Positions 18,501 through 24,250 are shown, numbered from the stretch's first letter. The stretch is DNA of 36,965 bases from Apostichopus parvimensis (GCA_000934455.1 KN894831.1:7710-44674), one strand, 5' to 3'. A program made the numbers and translations. Notes: generated from the letters alone by a model not told the origin.

Positions 18501-20376
18501 CTCTCTTTATCCCTCTACAGTTTATCTCCTACCTCTATACTCTTCCCCTGTTGGTTTCTTTCTTTCTTCTCTCCATCCCTTGTCTACTAATCCTCTTACA
18601 TCTATCTCTTTTGTGTTCACCATGGTCATTAACCTGTCTGTATTCTGTGCGTGTTTTTGTCCCTTCTCTTACTGTTACTTGTCATTTAGCCTCTGAAAAA
18701 GATCCTGCTAGGATCGAAACGTCAGGCCAACTTACTTTTACACATTCTCTTACACAGGCTCTTCAGTGGATAAGCAGTTTGCTAACAGTTCTTTTTTATT
18801 TTGATTATGGTTAATAAAAGTTAGGATTTCGGACGATTTAGTTGTATGCACCCTGTCTTATCGCTTTGTTGGTTCTTTTAAGTTTTAATGTTTAGTAAAA
18901 TATAATTTATGAGGCCGTACTAGTAGGATCTAGTGGAGTACGAAAGGAAGGGATTGACAGATCACACATCAAACATTTAAAAGTAGGATAACATGAAAAC
19001 GAAACATTACCCTCGTTGCATATTTGCCAAAAATATTCGTCAATTTTTTTTTTAAGCTTGAAATGGACAAATGGTATTTATCATTTGCCAAAGTTTTAGT
19101 TGCAATTGCGAACATCATAAAATTTAGAGACTTGTCAGAACAGTGAAATTAGCAAAGGCATTGAATAATTGTTTTAAACACCTCCTCATGGAATGCGGCA
19201 TTCTTTTGAATGTTGCCATATCGCACAAGCACTCACCTGTAACAGTAAGGTTAACATAGTAGTTGTAGCTATTGTCCGTTTTATCGATGATAATAGCTTC
19301 ATAGGTTTCCTCGTGTAGAATTGTAACTCTGTTGATGACTAAGCTGCCATTGGGTAACATGTCGTACTCCCCTGATTCATATCCTGTACCTCCCTTCTGA
19401 TCCTTCACCATGGACACAAGCAGTGAACTGGAACTACTTGTGATGTTTCCTCTCCAGTAAAGTGCGTTTCGGTCAGACAGAAAGTTACAGTGGATGAGAC
19501 CAGTTTCGCCAAGTTCAGCATATTGTGGTGACATGCATCCTACCGACCAATCGTTAATATAAAAATAGTCATTCAACTTTATGAGAAGGCATCCGTAGTT
19601 ACATTTGTATTTTCAATTTTTGTTCTTTGAAGTGGTTTTGGTCATTAAATATAGACAGTGCAGCGCTAAATTCAATGTGAAGTTGTTAAAATTGTTAAAT
19701 TATAATTTGTTGAAATTAGTATGAAGAAAGTTACAAAGGTCATAACAAGAAACAATCATCAAGAAAGGTTTATAAATATCTAGCGACATTAATGTAATTC
19801 AGACTTCAACGTACTACCTCGACCATTCAGTCTTGACTAAGGGAATAACAGCTCGCTTTGTTTTGACTGATATGAGAGATCACCAACTGTATCAGTCCAA
19901 AATTATATACCTCAAAATAAGCATGGGATCTGAAAAGAAAGCCCAATAATAGTATAGCTTTCTGTCATATTTTACTGGCTTCATAGTATTCCATGAATGC
20001 AGTAGGGCACTAGCTATACGCTAATATCTATGAATTTTCTAGCTTCTGCGTTAAAGGAAATATCAAACATTTATGTTCTATTTCATAACGCTTAATATCT
20101 AAAGTTACACCCAGAATGTGACGGTTTGACATGTGGTAGCATCATCGTTTTACACCTGCTTTTAAATAATGGATAACTTTGAAGGTTTACAGAACAGAGA
20201 TGACTTAAAAAAATTATGTCATTGTTGTTATGCAAACCTTGAATTAAACTTAAAACTAACACGAATAAAATACAGTAGTAAGTATTAACAACAATTTCTG
20301 TAATGAAAGAATCTAGAATTCACATACCTGAGGCTTGGTGGAGCATCAGGAAGATGAGGACAAATTTAGATACCAT
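415..20376 (-). CDS. Ig-transmembrane-NACHT-LRR receptor gene, about 20 or more exons
   Basis: Spliced gene read on the minus strand. Exons: 20328-20376, 19237-19539, 17585-18238, 16551-16904, 15557-15676, 15051-15127, 13953-13977, 11232-12691, 10843-11045, 9609-9688, 7556-7650, 7088-7111, 6967-6990, 6134-6154, 5048-5074, 4526-4552, 3985-4008, 2458-2550, 2307-2363, 1633-1692, 1174-1201, 415-512. Their sum is 3903 nt, exactly 1301 codons with stop, and every junction keeps phase with GT-AG borders. Product: signal peptide, four Ig domains (about 17-453), TM helix (about 470-493), basic juxtamembrane, NACHT (about 590-900), short leucine-rich part (1015-1090), novel tail. I infer a cell-surface receptor whose cytosolic NACHT ATPase transduces or oligomerises after ligand binding, probably in immunity or self-recognition. 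NACHT and Ig parts are seen directly; the single-transcript claim is inference. Large introns hold LINE debris. An alternative is two genes, an Ig-TM receptor and an adjoining NLR, but the phase-matched 25-nt exon argues against that. Confidence 0.7.
1174..1201 (-). CDS. 28-nt microexon (VDELDVTLL)
   Basis: Acceptor CATTTTCTTTTAG and donor CTTCTTG|GTATGT. It goes from phase 0 to phase 1, exactly as needed by the terminal exon, which begins with two bases that complete an Asp codon. Confidence 0.55.
1633..1692 (-). CDS. 60-nt tail exon (QLKKLQPKLA...)
   Basis: Very strong acceptor (TTTTTTTTGTCAATCAG) and donor AATGTG|GTAAGTTT. It encodes QLKKLQPKLALHRKFFADNV in phase 0. A larger open frame on this strand (1435-1830) surrounds it; the splice sites make the shorter exon the better call. 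Confidence 0.6.
2307..2363 (-). CDS. 57-nt tail exon (MDDASRSQDV...)
   Basis: Acceptor AAATCTTACAG and donor AAAGAG|GTGAAC. It gives MDDASRSQDVEYYSKKSKE in phase 0. It is highly charged and probably cytosolic. Confidence 0.55.
2458..2550 (-). CDS. 93-nt tail exon (VKLNSL...LDLWQK)
   Basis: Acceptor CATTCACGTCCAG and donor CAAAAG|GTACGC. Phase 0 is the only frame without stops. It encodes 31 residues with an amphipathic helix (KEFITMLSDILDLWQK). No known domain. Confidence 0.65.
3451..3519 (-). CDS. Candidate 69-nt phase-0 exon (ANEEGRRKTQ...)
   Basis: Acceptor CGGGCTTCGCAG|G and donor CCGTGG|GTATGA, length divisible by three, phase 0. It reads ANEEGRRKTQSNKDGEISNG and then SPW, a polar, basic stretch. 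The frame extends upstream on the same strand to 3660, so a longer exon with another acceptor is possible. Confidence 0.42.
3745..3876 (-). CDS. Candidate optional 132-nt exon
   Basis: Open in phase 0 from acceptor GATAAAGTCAG to donor CTGCAA|GTATGT. It reads RLSPCSLKWK and later KIKLTCNLHMYNGNVKYLQ. It overlaps a shorter plus-strand open frame (from an ATG near 3859), so strand assignment is uncertain. It would add 44 residues. Confidence 0.35.
3985..4008 (-). CDS. 24-nt phase-0 microexon (GIQGFFDQ)
   Basis: Acceptor ATTCATTTCATCAG and donor GATCAG|GTAGGT, both strong. It encodes eight residues and continues the phase-0 series. Confidence 0.5.
4526..4552 (-). CDS. 27-nt phase-0 microexon (DAVQIMADV)
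   Basis: Excellent acceptor (TTTAACTTTTAG) and donor GATGTG|GTAAGA. It encodes an amphipathic nonapeptide. Confidence 0.55.
5048..5074 (-). CDS. 27-nt phase-0 microexon (RFFGKVNEQ)
   Basis: Strong acceptor TTCTGTTTTAG and donor GAACAG|GTAAGA. Phase 0 is the only frame without a stop. It encodes nine residues of the tail. Confidence 0.58.
5584..5751 (-). CDS. Candidate optional exon with hydrophobic stretch
   Basis: 168-nt phase-0 block with a good donor (TCAAAG|GTAAGA) and a weaker acceptor (TATGACCATAAG). It would add 56 residues beginning VRRRCISNLC and ending with the hydrophobic run LHSIIFLTVVYFYIS. It lies within a longer open frame on the same strand (5404-5766). Because it is optional in phase, it may be an alternatively used exon or a chance open frame. 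Confidence 0.28.
6134..6154 (-). CDS. 21-nt phase-0 microexon (ILMRKFK)
   Basis: Acceptor TTGTTTTGTAG and donor TTCAAG|GTAGGC. It encodes seven residues, is basic and amphipathic, and has length divisible by three like its neighbours. Confidence 0.5.
6404..6628 (+). other. Unassigned plus-strand open frame, possible old exon
   Basis: After a TAG at 6401-6403 the plus strand stays open for 74 codons to a TAA. Its composition looks protein-like (for example WEEGQVAKVQLPEANLDPGK and KKGAFDIDDL). It is not recognised. It has no good ATG near its start, and an acceptor-like ATCATGTTTTAG precedes it. It may be a relic of a transposon or processed gene. It lies within an intron of the main gene, on the opposite strand. 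Confidence 0.25.
6474..6491 (-). CDS. Candidate optional 18-nt microexon (GPNWPL)
   Basis: Acceptor CAACATTTTGCCAG and donor CCTCTG|GTAACT, 18 nt, phase 0. It would insert six residues between TLDETNVV and ILMRKFK. The plus strand carries a 75-codon open frame over the same bases, so this call is weak. Confidence 0.28.
6967..6990 (-). CDS. 24-nt phase-0 microexon (TLDETNVV)
   Basis: Strong acceptor TTTCCTCTTCAG and donor GTTGTG|GTAGGT. Only the phase-0 frame is free of stops, which fixes the phase of the preceding microexon too. Confidence 0.55.
7088..7111 (-). CDS. 24-nt phase-0 microexon (FQSIRTSK)
   Basis: Acceptor TTATTGACATAG, donor TCAAAG|GTAACG; length divisible by three. It encodes FQSIRTSK. 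All three frames are open, so evidence rests on splice sites, phase and its neighbours. It is the first member of the microexon series that encodes the C-terminal tail. Confidence 0.45.
7556..7650 (-). CDS. Linker exon, charged
   Basis: 95-nt exon with acceptor TATTTTTATAG|TC and donor GGTTG|GTAAGC, phase 1 to 0, matching the exons on both sides. It reads V-GWIHYKDLKNKGKEEREVEL and then LYPSSNFQRWL. It is rich in Lys and Glu and probably cytosolic and helical. A YxxL motif (YKDL) is visible; whether it signals is unknown. Confidence 0.62.
7934..8206 (+). other. Unassigned plus-strand open frame in an intron
   Basis: 90 codons from ATG to stop. The middle looks protein-like (FRFIEAHGIRFGKDVVYYVS, DLEIPFYDGSMDILPFAIYQ). 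It contains good plus-strand donors at TTTTG|GTAAGG and TATCAG|GTGCGG, and an acceptor-like site just before it. No family recognised. It may be an exon of an antisense gene or a transposon remnant. It lies in the main gene's intron between 7650 and 9609. Confidence 0.3.
8454..9340 (-). mobile_element. 5'-truncated non-LTR retrotransposon, RT C-terminal part
   Basis: On the minus strand, in broken frames: VKFFGILLESDLSWKYHIN, then IIGIIHKLRYFVPSHTLK, then IIWGTTFPFYLKRLSTLQKK, and FRTKLITSKRTHRHFINYGV followed by KIWNSLD. This is the region downstream of the RT catalytic core in jockey/CR1/L2-type LINEs. Stops and frameshifts break it (for example an in-frame TAA after HINS). The 3' end carries a short tail with repeated aaactc near 8454. 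It lies inside an intron of the Ig-NACHT gene, in the same orientation. Confidence 0.75.
9609..9688 (-). CDS. Linker exon after the LRR exon
   Basis: 80-nt exon with acceptor ATAATTCCAG|A and strong donor TATTAG|GTAAGTTA. Only the frame that follows phase 2 is open; the other two hit stops. It completes the Ala codon of the LRR exon and gives VFSTSRPSIVDDESKKILIK and then RGKELL, ending in phase 1. It is hydrophilic and helical-looking, with no domain recognised. It continues the last leucine-rich unit (IPTVTEIA-VF). Confidence 0.65.
10019..10213 (+). other. Unassigned plus-strand open frame
   Basis: 64 codons, with a segment GLKIGRIEGDISRFRISRQK, QEIFAASLADGLVMLNVNHL before the stop. The opposite strand is also open for about 50 codons here. 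It is not recognised and may be repeat-derived. It lies within the intron between 9688 and 10843. Confidence 0.2.
10843..11045 (-). CDS. Leucine-rich-repeat-like exon after NACHT
   Basis: 203-nt exon, acceptor TTGTCTTCCAG|AT, strong donor ATAGC|GTAAGT, phase 0 to 2. Leu spacing resembles NLR-type LRRs: LRLVNLQLTSLDLQKLALL, then LPMVKTLILTDF, then IPTVTEIA, in which the L/I-P-x-V-x-x-L-x-L register recurs at about 27 residues. The ORF continues the NACHT exon in phase. Only two to three repeat units are visible, far fewer than in typical NLRs. The repeats could be involved in autoinhibition or ligand sensing; this is inferred from the family. Confidence 0.72.
11232..12691 (-). CDS. NACHT NTPase exon
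   Basis: Large 1460-nt exon (acceptor TTTTCATCCAG|GC, donor ATATCAG|GTAAAT). It begins ELTEKRKQLLHDLEVTYRSQ, the amphipathic stretch typical just before NACHT in NLRs. Motifs with residue numbers in the 1300-residue model: Walker A GEAGCGKST (598-606); Walker B IIILDGFDEF (677-686), with the Asp pair; sensor-like FIVILTRS (712-719); IPLFLEMVTTMY (777-788), with the conserved Pro of the winged-helix side; IEHSIIQ and YQYYLGAYFLS (881-903), the NLR histidine/Tyr helix motif. NACHT proteins bind ATP/dNTP and oligomerise on activation. All catalytic motifs look intact, so an active NTPase is expected. No death-fold domain precedes it; the TM/Ig region takes that place. A stop follows soon after the donor if read through. 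Confidence 0.96.
12692..13952 (-). other. Intron between the 25-nt exon and the NACHT exon
   Basis: About 1.26 kb of AT-rich DNA. It contains a pyrimidine-rich plus-strand block (about 13670-13735) and no supported exon. Short open frames at 13565-13855 lie on that low-complexity block. Confidence 0.6.
13953..13977 (-). CDS. 25-nt microexon linking membrane anchor to NACHT exon
   Basis: It has a strong pyrimidine-rich acceptor (cattttttctttcag) and a strong donor (GTAAGTATAG). It reads SQGTLLKH plus one base, going from phase 0 to phase 1. This is exactly what is needed between the juxtamembrane exon (ends phase 0) and the NACHT exon (starts with two bases). In the other two frames the joins would not fit. 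The match of phase, splice strength and position is the main evidence that the Ig-TM exons and the NACHT exon belong to one transcript. Confidence 0.65.
15051..15127 (-). CDS. Juxtamembrane cytoplasmic exon
   Basis: 77-nt exon (acceptor TTTACGTAG|TT, donor TTACAG|GTTAGC), phase 1 to phase 0. It gives VKYRRQIDRDNSLHH, the basic stop-transfer sequence, and then a charged stretch ending EQGEELLQ. It is hydrophilic with no known domain. A phase-0 end requires the next exon to begin in phase 0, which the 25-nt exon at 13953-13977 does. Confidence 0.75.
15557..15676 (-). CDS. Stalk and transmembrane exon
   Basis: 120-nt exon, phase 1 to 1, acceptor TTCCATACAG|GA and donor TTTG|GTAAGA. It encodes a short polar stalk (RQRNCSRPVSPEPTS) and then an uninterrupted hydrophobic helix of about 24 residues rich in Val and Ile, starting WYIVWIP and ending VAEIIF. 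The next exon starts with basic residues (KYRR), giving type I topology with the Ig domains outside and NACHT in the cytosol. The exon lies exactly between the last Ig exon and the cytoplasmic exons. Confidence 0.85.
16042..16060. repeat. Short (GT)n microsatellite
   Basis: atgtgtgtgtgtgtgtt run inside the intron between the TM exon and the fourth Ig exon. A G-rich stretch precedes it at about 15955-15990. Confidence 0.8.
16551..16904 (-). CDS. Ig domain 4 exon, membrane-proximal
   Basis: 354-nt exon, phase 1 at both ends (acceptor CTACTTAG|TG, donor AACA|GTAAGTTA). It starts VPPSASPNIVIDVC and contains GELRCTVFDVRPVISVEW, an Ig B-to-C strand with Cys and Trp, and later PLKCIATGP as the F-strand Cys. 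The VRP-x-x-x-EW pattern is common in Ig receptors of invertebrate deuterostomes (family knowledge). The last codon is completed by the TM exon at 15676. The opposite strand is also open over most of this exon, but has no splice logic or domain signature. Confidence 0.85.
17585..18238 (-). CDS. Ig domains 2 and 3 exon
   Basis: 654-nt exon in phase 1 at both ends (acceptor ATTTTACAG|TT, donor GTGG|GTATGT). It encodes two Ig-like domains without an intron between them. The first has LQC, then KLKWF, then SLFLC, a C2/CD80-C2-like spacing with GGARPPAKLKW around the Trp. The second has AILTC, YIWKK, and a canonical ETEGNYTCAS F strand. Glycosylation sites NST, NIS and NYT are present. The frame closes shortly beyond the donor, which fits splicing there. 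It lies between Ig1 and Ig4 of the same transcript. Confidence 0.88.
18440..18835 (+). mobile_element. Penelope-like element 3' end (remnant)
   Basis: A pyrimidine-rich lead-in (18470-18690) is followed by a characteristic module at 18689-18727 (ctctgaaaaagatcctgcta, then ggatcgaaacgtc) and a tail ending ttttttattttgattatgg. Modules of the type CTGANGA...GAAACG...GTC near the ends of Penelope-like elements are known hammerhead-ribozyme regions (family knowledge). No RT or GIY-YIG coding is left here. It lies in the intron between Ig1 and Ig2/3, antisense to the gene. Confidence 0.5.
18689..18727 (+). ncRNA. Decayed hammerhead-ribozyme-like motif
   Basis: Stem I GCCT (18689-18692) pairs with AGGC (18724-18727). 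The core is CTGAAAA (18693-18699; consensus CUGANGA, so the invariant G8 appears changed to A). Stem II is GATCC-TGCTA-GGATC, then GAAA, then palindromic ACGT as a minimal stem III, ending in the cleavage triplet GTC (18721-18723). A two-base-pair stem III would work only as a dimer, as described for Penelope-type ribozymes. With G8 lost it is probably inactive. Confidence 0.5.
19237..19539 (-). CDS. Ig domain 1 exon (V-like, F-strand Cys missing)
   Basis: 303-nt exon, phase 1 at both ends, acceptor GGTAG|GA and donor ACAG|GTGAGT. It begins Gly-Cys-Met-Ser and carries the B-strand Cys (LIHC), the core Trp (LYW) and an F-strand-like segment LHEETYEAII. A normal Ig domain would have Tyr-x-Cys there; here the Cys position is Ala. 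Several N-glycosylation sites are visible (NIT, NGS, NLT). This is the most membrane-distal domain if the 20376 start is used. The pyrimidine tract before the acceptor is modest. Confidence 0.82.
20328..20376 (-). CDS. Signal-peptide exon of the Ig-TM-NACHT gene (initiator ATG)
   Basis: Reads MVSKFVLIFLMLHQAS and then one base (g) before a donor CAG|GTATGTG, so it ends in phase 1. It has a Lys near the N-terminus, a hydrophobic core (FVLIFLML) and a small residue at the end, as in a secretory signal. The next exon (19539) starts with two bases that complete a Gly codon, followed directly by Cys. The ATG at 20374-20376 has A at -3 and G at +4, a good initiation context. It is too short to appear in a normal ORF scan. 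A 19-bp tandem repeat lies about 20 bp upstream in the presumed leader. Confidence 0.72.
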
Positions 20377-20397
20377 TTCTACATTCAAATCTGTAAT

Positions 20398-20435
20398 CAA
20401 CAAGATCAGCAAGATGCAACAAGATCAGCAAGTGG
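20398..20435. repeat. 19-bp tandem repeat in the presumed 5' leader
   Basis: Two adjacent copies of caacaagatcagcaag plus three bases (20398-20416 and 20417-20435), 16 of 19 positions identical. It lies 22 bp upstream of the predicted start codon of the main gene on the minus strand. It may sit in the 5' UTR or promoter. No clear TATA box was identified. Confidence 0.6.
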
Positions 20436-20564
20436 GGTATGCATGCCATTTATTGCAATGTATGGAGATTGTTCTAACCAATCGAAACAAACCTTTCTAC
20501 ACTCTAAAGTTGGACCCCTGGTACAATGAATAACTTACATATATTAGCTTATCATATATGAGAT

Positions 20565-20690
20565 GACTTCAATAAAATTATGAAACACCTAAAGGGCCAA
20601 CACATATGATGATAATGTAAACAACGGTTCACTAACTGATGATGTACTAAATATACATGATGATGCAATATTAGGTGGTCATGTACTATA
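20565..20690. repeat. ATGATG-rich simple sequence
   Basis: Degenerate tgatgat/catgatg runs here continue beyond the LINE insertion at 21301-21445, showing that the LINE landed in this AT-rich simple sequence. Similar sequence recurs at 23540-23750. Confidence 0.6.
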
Positions 20691-21300
20691 CTTGGGTGCG
20701 ACAATGACAAAAGATGGTGGCGGAATGGGAGACATTGCCAACAGAATTGGGAAAGCCAGGGGTGCACTAATACGTCTACAAAAGATTTGGGTCTCCAAAA
20801 GCATCTGTAGAAGAACAAAAAATAAGGCTATACAAAGCACTGGTAATACCTGTCCTAATATATGGATGCGAGACCTGGAAAATGAATAAGGAGGATGAAA
20901 AGAAAAGCGAGATCTTTCATAACAAATGCCTCAGGAGAGTCCTAGGGATAAGATGGCAAGAACGGTTCAGCACAAAGGAACTTCTAAAGAGAGCAAAAAT
21001 GGGACCACTAAGAATCGAAATTAAGAAAAGAAGATGGAAATTCATTGGGCATAGATTGCCCCAAAACCCAAACAACGACAGCAACATCAGCATGACTTGG
21101 GCACCAGAGGGCAGGAGAAAGAGAGTGAGACCAAAAACAACATGGCGCAGGACAGTGGACAAAGAGAGAGAGAGAGAGGGTTGGAGATCCTGGAATGAGG
21201 CCAGAAACGCAGCTGCCGACCGAGACGAATGAAAACGCTCTGTTGAGGCCTTATTTGCCTCTAGGCAAGAAGAAGACAGATGAGATGAGATGTACTATAC
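20681..21300 (+). mobile_element. 5'-truncated LINE insertion with 11-bp target duplication
   Basis: The insertion spans 20692-21289 and is flanked by perfect copies of atgtactatac (20681-20691, 21290-21300). It encodes the C-terminal end of a non-LTR reverse transcriptase: LGATMTKDGGGMGDIANRIG, KARGALIRLQKIW, then after a one-base frameshift ALVIPVLIYGCETWKMNKED, ILGIRW-like and RRWKFIGHRL motifs, and a tail WAPEGRRKRVRPKTTWRRTV. The 3' end carries gatgagatgag. It lies about 300 bp upstream of the main gene's start codon, on the opposite strand. Confidence 0.85.
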
Positions 21301-21480
21301 ACTTATGATGTTGTAGCAAAATTTCATCATCATGATAAAATTAAACAATTTGATAGTAAGTTGATATGATCATGTTCTAAATTCTTACGATTTGACAAAA
21401 TGTATAAAAATTATACATGATGACATAACATGATGTATATTTACGCATGCCGTTAAGACTAAACATTGGCATTATAAGAT

Positions 21481-21548
21481 GCGTTTGAATATGAATAATA
21501 ACATTCACGGTTTCATCATTGTGGGAGGCAGAAGGGCGGCTTCTATTT
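21481..21548 (+). repeat. Diverged copy of the 23476-23545 repeat end
   Basis: It shares gtttgaata, cattc, ggtt, attgtgggaggc and ttctatt in the same order as 23490-23545, with small insertions. It is probably a solo end of the same TIR element. Confidence 0.4.
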
Positions 21549-22027
21549 GAGAGTCAATCTTGGCATCATGTCCGCCACCAGCTGTGGACTTTGTAAGTTC
21601 ATTGAATAAGCCCTATACATTTATTTTAATACAGTTCTATACAGTTATAGTACCGTGTCTGTTTAAAGTACAAAACTACTCCATTTCGTGTACATCATTG
21701 TAATATTTAATGTAAGGTTCGAGTTGGTTATCGATAATACGTTGTATTGTAAACTATTCCTGTTTTGTTTTCTCATTATGTGAGTTAAGGATGTGTGAGA
21801 ACAAAATAGAGTTGAGCATAGAGCGAGTAGGCTTACTAAATACTGGTAACGAGAAAGGACATGAAGCAAAAAGAAACTACACTTACACAAAATAAGTTTG
21901 AGGGTTTCTCTGTCTTTTTCTCTAATAAGTGCGTACCCTCTAAAATAACTAGCATATTTTTGAGGTCATATAAGATTGTACCGAACTTGTATGAGTAACA
22001 ATCTGGAAATCTTGGCCGTCTCTCTCC

Positions 22028-22353
22028 GTGGGAATAGACAGCCGATTCACACAGAGATTACAGTAACTACTGTAAATCTAAAGTTTTGTACCACAGTAAA
22101 TACTGGATCGTGCTGACAAATCTGATAAATCGGTAGCATGTGCAAATAGGTTTACAGTAATAACTGAGGATATGTGTAATCCCAATAAATCCCAACAACT
22201 GGATTTGTTGGAATTACACATATCCTCAGTTCTTACTGTAATCCTAATAGCACATGCTACCGATTTATAGCACGATCCAGTTCTTACTGCGGTACAAAAC
22301 TTTAAGAATTACAGTAGTAATTGTGTTCTCTGTGTGTATCGGGTGGAATAGAC
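22028..22353. mobile_element. 300-bp foldback (MITE-like) element with target duplication
   Basis: 22042-22342 forms one long imperfect hairpin. The left arm (ccgattcacacagagattac ... gaggatatgtgtaatcccaa) is matched by the reverse complement of the right arm, with the loop around 22180-22205. It is flanked by near-identical direct repeats gtgggaatagac (22028-22039) and gtggaatagac (22343-22353). No coding capacity, so a non-autonomous DNA transposon is likely. Confidence 0.8.
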
Positions 22354-23045
22354 GTGTGCCTAGAAATAGTAGTGTTGTACACACACATGGCAAAGATAGC
22401 GTTAGTCAACTCTATTGGTCGAAGTAGTTTGAAGTAAGCGTGGTACGATTGATTACAAAAATTCAAGTCAGGGGCGGATGCCGAATTGAAGGGGTGTGTT
22501 GCATTTTATGATATAATATATGTTGTAGAATTAGGTATATGTAAGGTTGCGCTAATAATGAAAACTTTGTAGGGGAACCCCTAGGATCCGCAAACATGTT
22601 GATCATTTACTAGCCAGTTTTATAGAAGAAGTTGATTTAAATAGTTAAGTACTTTACAGCTTTTTATCGAAAAATGTTGCAAAATTTAGCCATGCAAGAT
22701 CCAATACATTTGTGTTCTCGGGATTATGTAGATTTTGGACATGTTTTAAGACATAAAATATAGTCAAGTAACATGCAATGAGCATTGTCTAAAATATAGA
22801 GATAAAAACAAGGGGTTTAAATTCATATCAACCTTTGTAACACGATATAAAGTCTCAAGCAACGAAAGTAGTCATAACTACGATCAAAAAATTGAACCGT
22901 GAATATTAAACGAAAGCCAACATCTCAAGCACATTACCTTCTCCGCTACAAGTACGTTAGACCTAACTGCTCTACCTATCATCAAGTACTTGTTACAACT
23001 CCATTTTCCAATTTCATGTATATGTACTACTCTTGATTAATTGCG

Positions 23046-23523
23046 AGTAATGAAACCATGAACGCCTATTCAAACACATCATGCAATGTACATGTAGAGA
23101 GTATGGAAATCAGTTACCCCCATAAATTTAAATAGTGTAGAGAGTATGGAAATCAGTTAACCCCATAATTTTAAGTTTACAAATTCTTCTGTTTAACTAT
23201 TTTACATGTTCTTATGTGTAACCATTTATATGATACTTGTGTTTATGTATGGAAAGTTGATGTATTATGTCCCCTTATTGTATAATGGACGATCCTGCTG
23301 GGTACCTGGGATGAGAGATGCTTTCATTGAGCATACGTGAATACTCACACAAAGCCGTAGTATCCAATCTTTTAGTGTTCTTATCCTTTGCTGATTCCGC
23401 AGAACAAAGAGATTCGGCGAAGGGCTACACACATAACATGTTTATTTACACACAACAACATGCATACAATTATGAATGTACATTACAGGATGTGTTTGAA
23501 TAGGCATTCGTGGTTGTATTACT
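23046..23523. mobile_element. TIR element of about 480 bp
   Basis: 48-bp inverted repeats at 23046-23093 and 23476-23523 match at 42 of 48 positions (agtaat...gcctattcaaacacatc...gtacat). The internal part has no recognised coding and includes a 43-bp tandem duplication at 23093-23176. Confidence 0.7.
23093..23176. repeat. 43-bp tandem duplication
   Basis: Two consecutive copies of tgtagagagtatggaaatca followed by gttaccccataa-type sequence (period 43, few mismatches), inside the TIR element. Confidence 0.75.
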
Positions 23524-23994
23524 GTGGGCGGGACTTCTATTGTAAGATGATGTTATATTAGATCATCATCATGTAATTTTATCATATTGATGAAGTTATA
23601 CTACATAATGATGTGTGTTTACTACATGACCATGTAAACTGACATCATCATTATTATAATTAGTATTATATCGTCATTCGTATTCAGTAAATGATCGTGT
23701 TTTTGTAATATATTATCGGTAAGTTTTACATGATCATCATAATGTGGTGGTCCATTTGGCGTTTCATATTTTCATGCCGGTATACTTAAGTTATTGAATG
23801 GTGAAAGAAGAAAATATTCAAACTTAGTCGTAAAAGTTGCAGTCGATACCTATACCCTGATTTTGAGAGAATATCACAGCTTATACCAATATCGATTTCT
23901 CGAAATATAAAGAGATATGATGCCATGATAGAAGTTGACTTATTCTCGTTTCTTTTTCACTTTATGTAATTTTCAGCCGTACCTTATCTACATT

Positions 23995-24250
23995 CCTACT
24001 TTGTCTGATAGGCATGTTTAAATATTAACAACACATTAATGATAATGCTGTAAAATCCATCTTTCTGCCCTATGGAGATAGCATATGATATATTCGCCTA
24101 TGTTGTCAGAGAATATAGCCTATCATTAGTCAGACTTGCGCATAGTTATTTAAAAAATACGGTCACAATGTTATAACATTATCAGAACGCTATCCTTATG
24201 AATTATTTTAATATATACATGAAATGTTTCCTGATGTACACATTGTGAAT
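23995..24250 (+). repeat. Dispersed repeat, copy 1
   Basis: Aligns with 25008-25107 and 25401-25549 (shared: aatacggtcacaatg, atccttatgaatta, cattgtgaat, ggcatgt, attaacaacac). No coding capacity seen. Confidence 0.6.

Noticed and set aside
21716-21730. ggttcgagttggttatc as a tRNA or SINE B box
   Set aside because: It matches only the first seven bases of the B-box consensus, and no A box or cloverleaf was found upstream.
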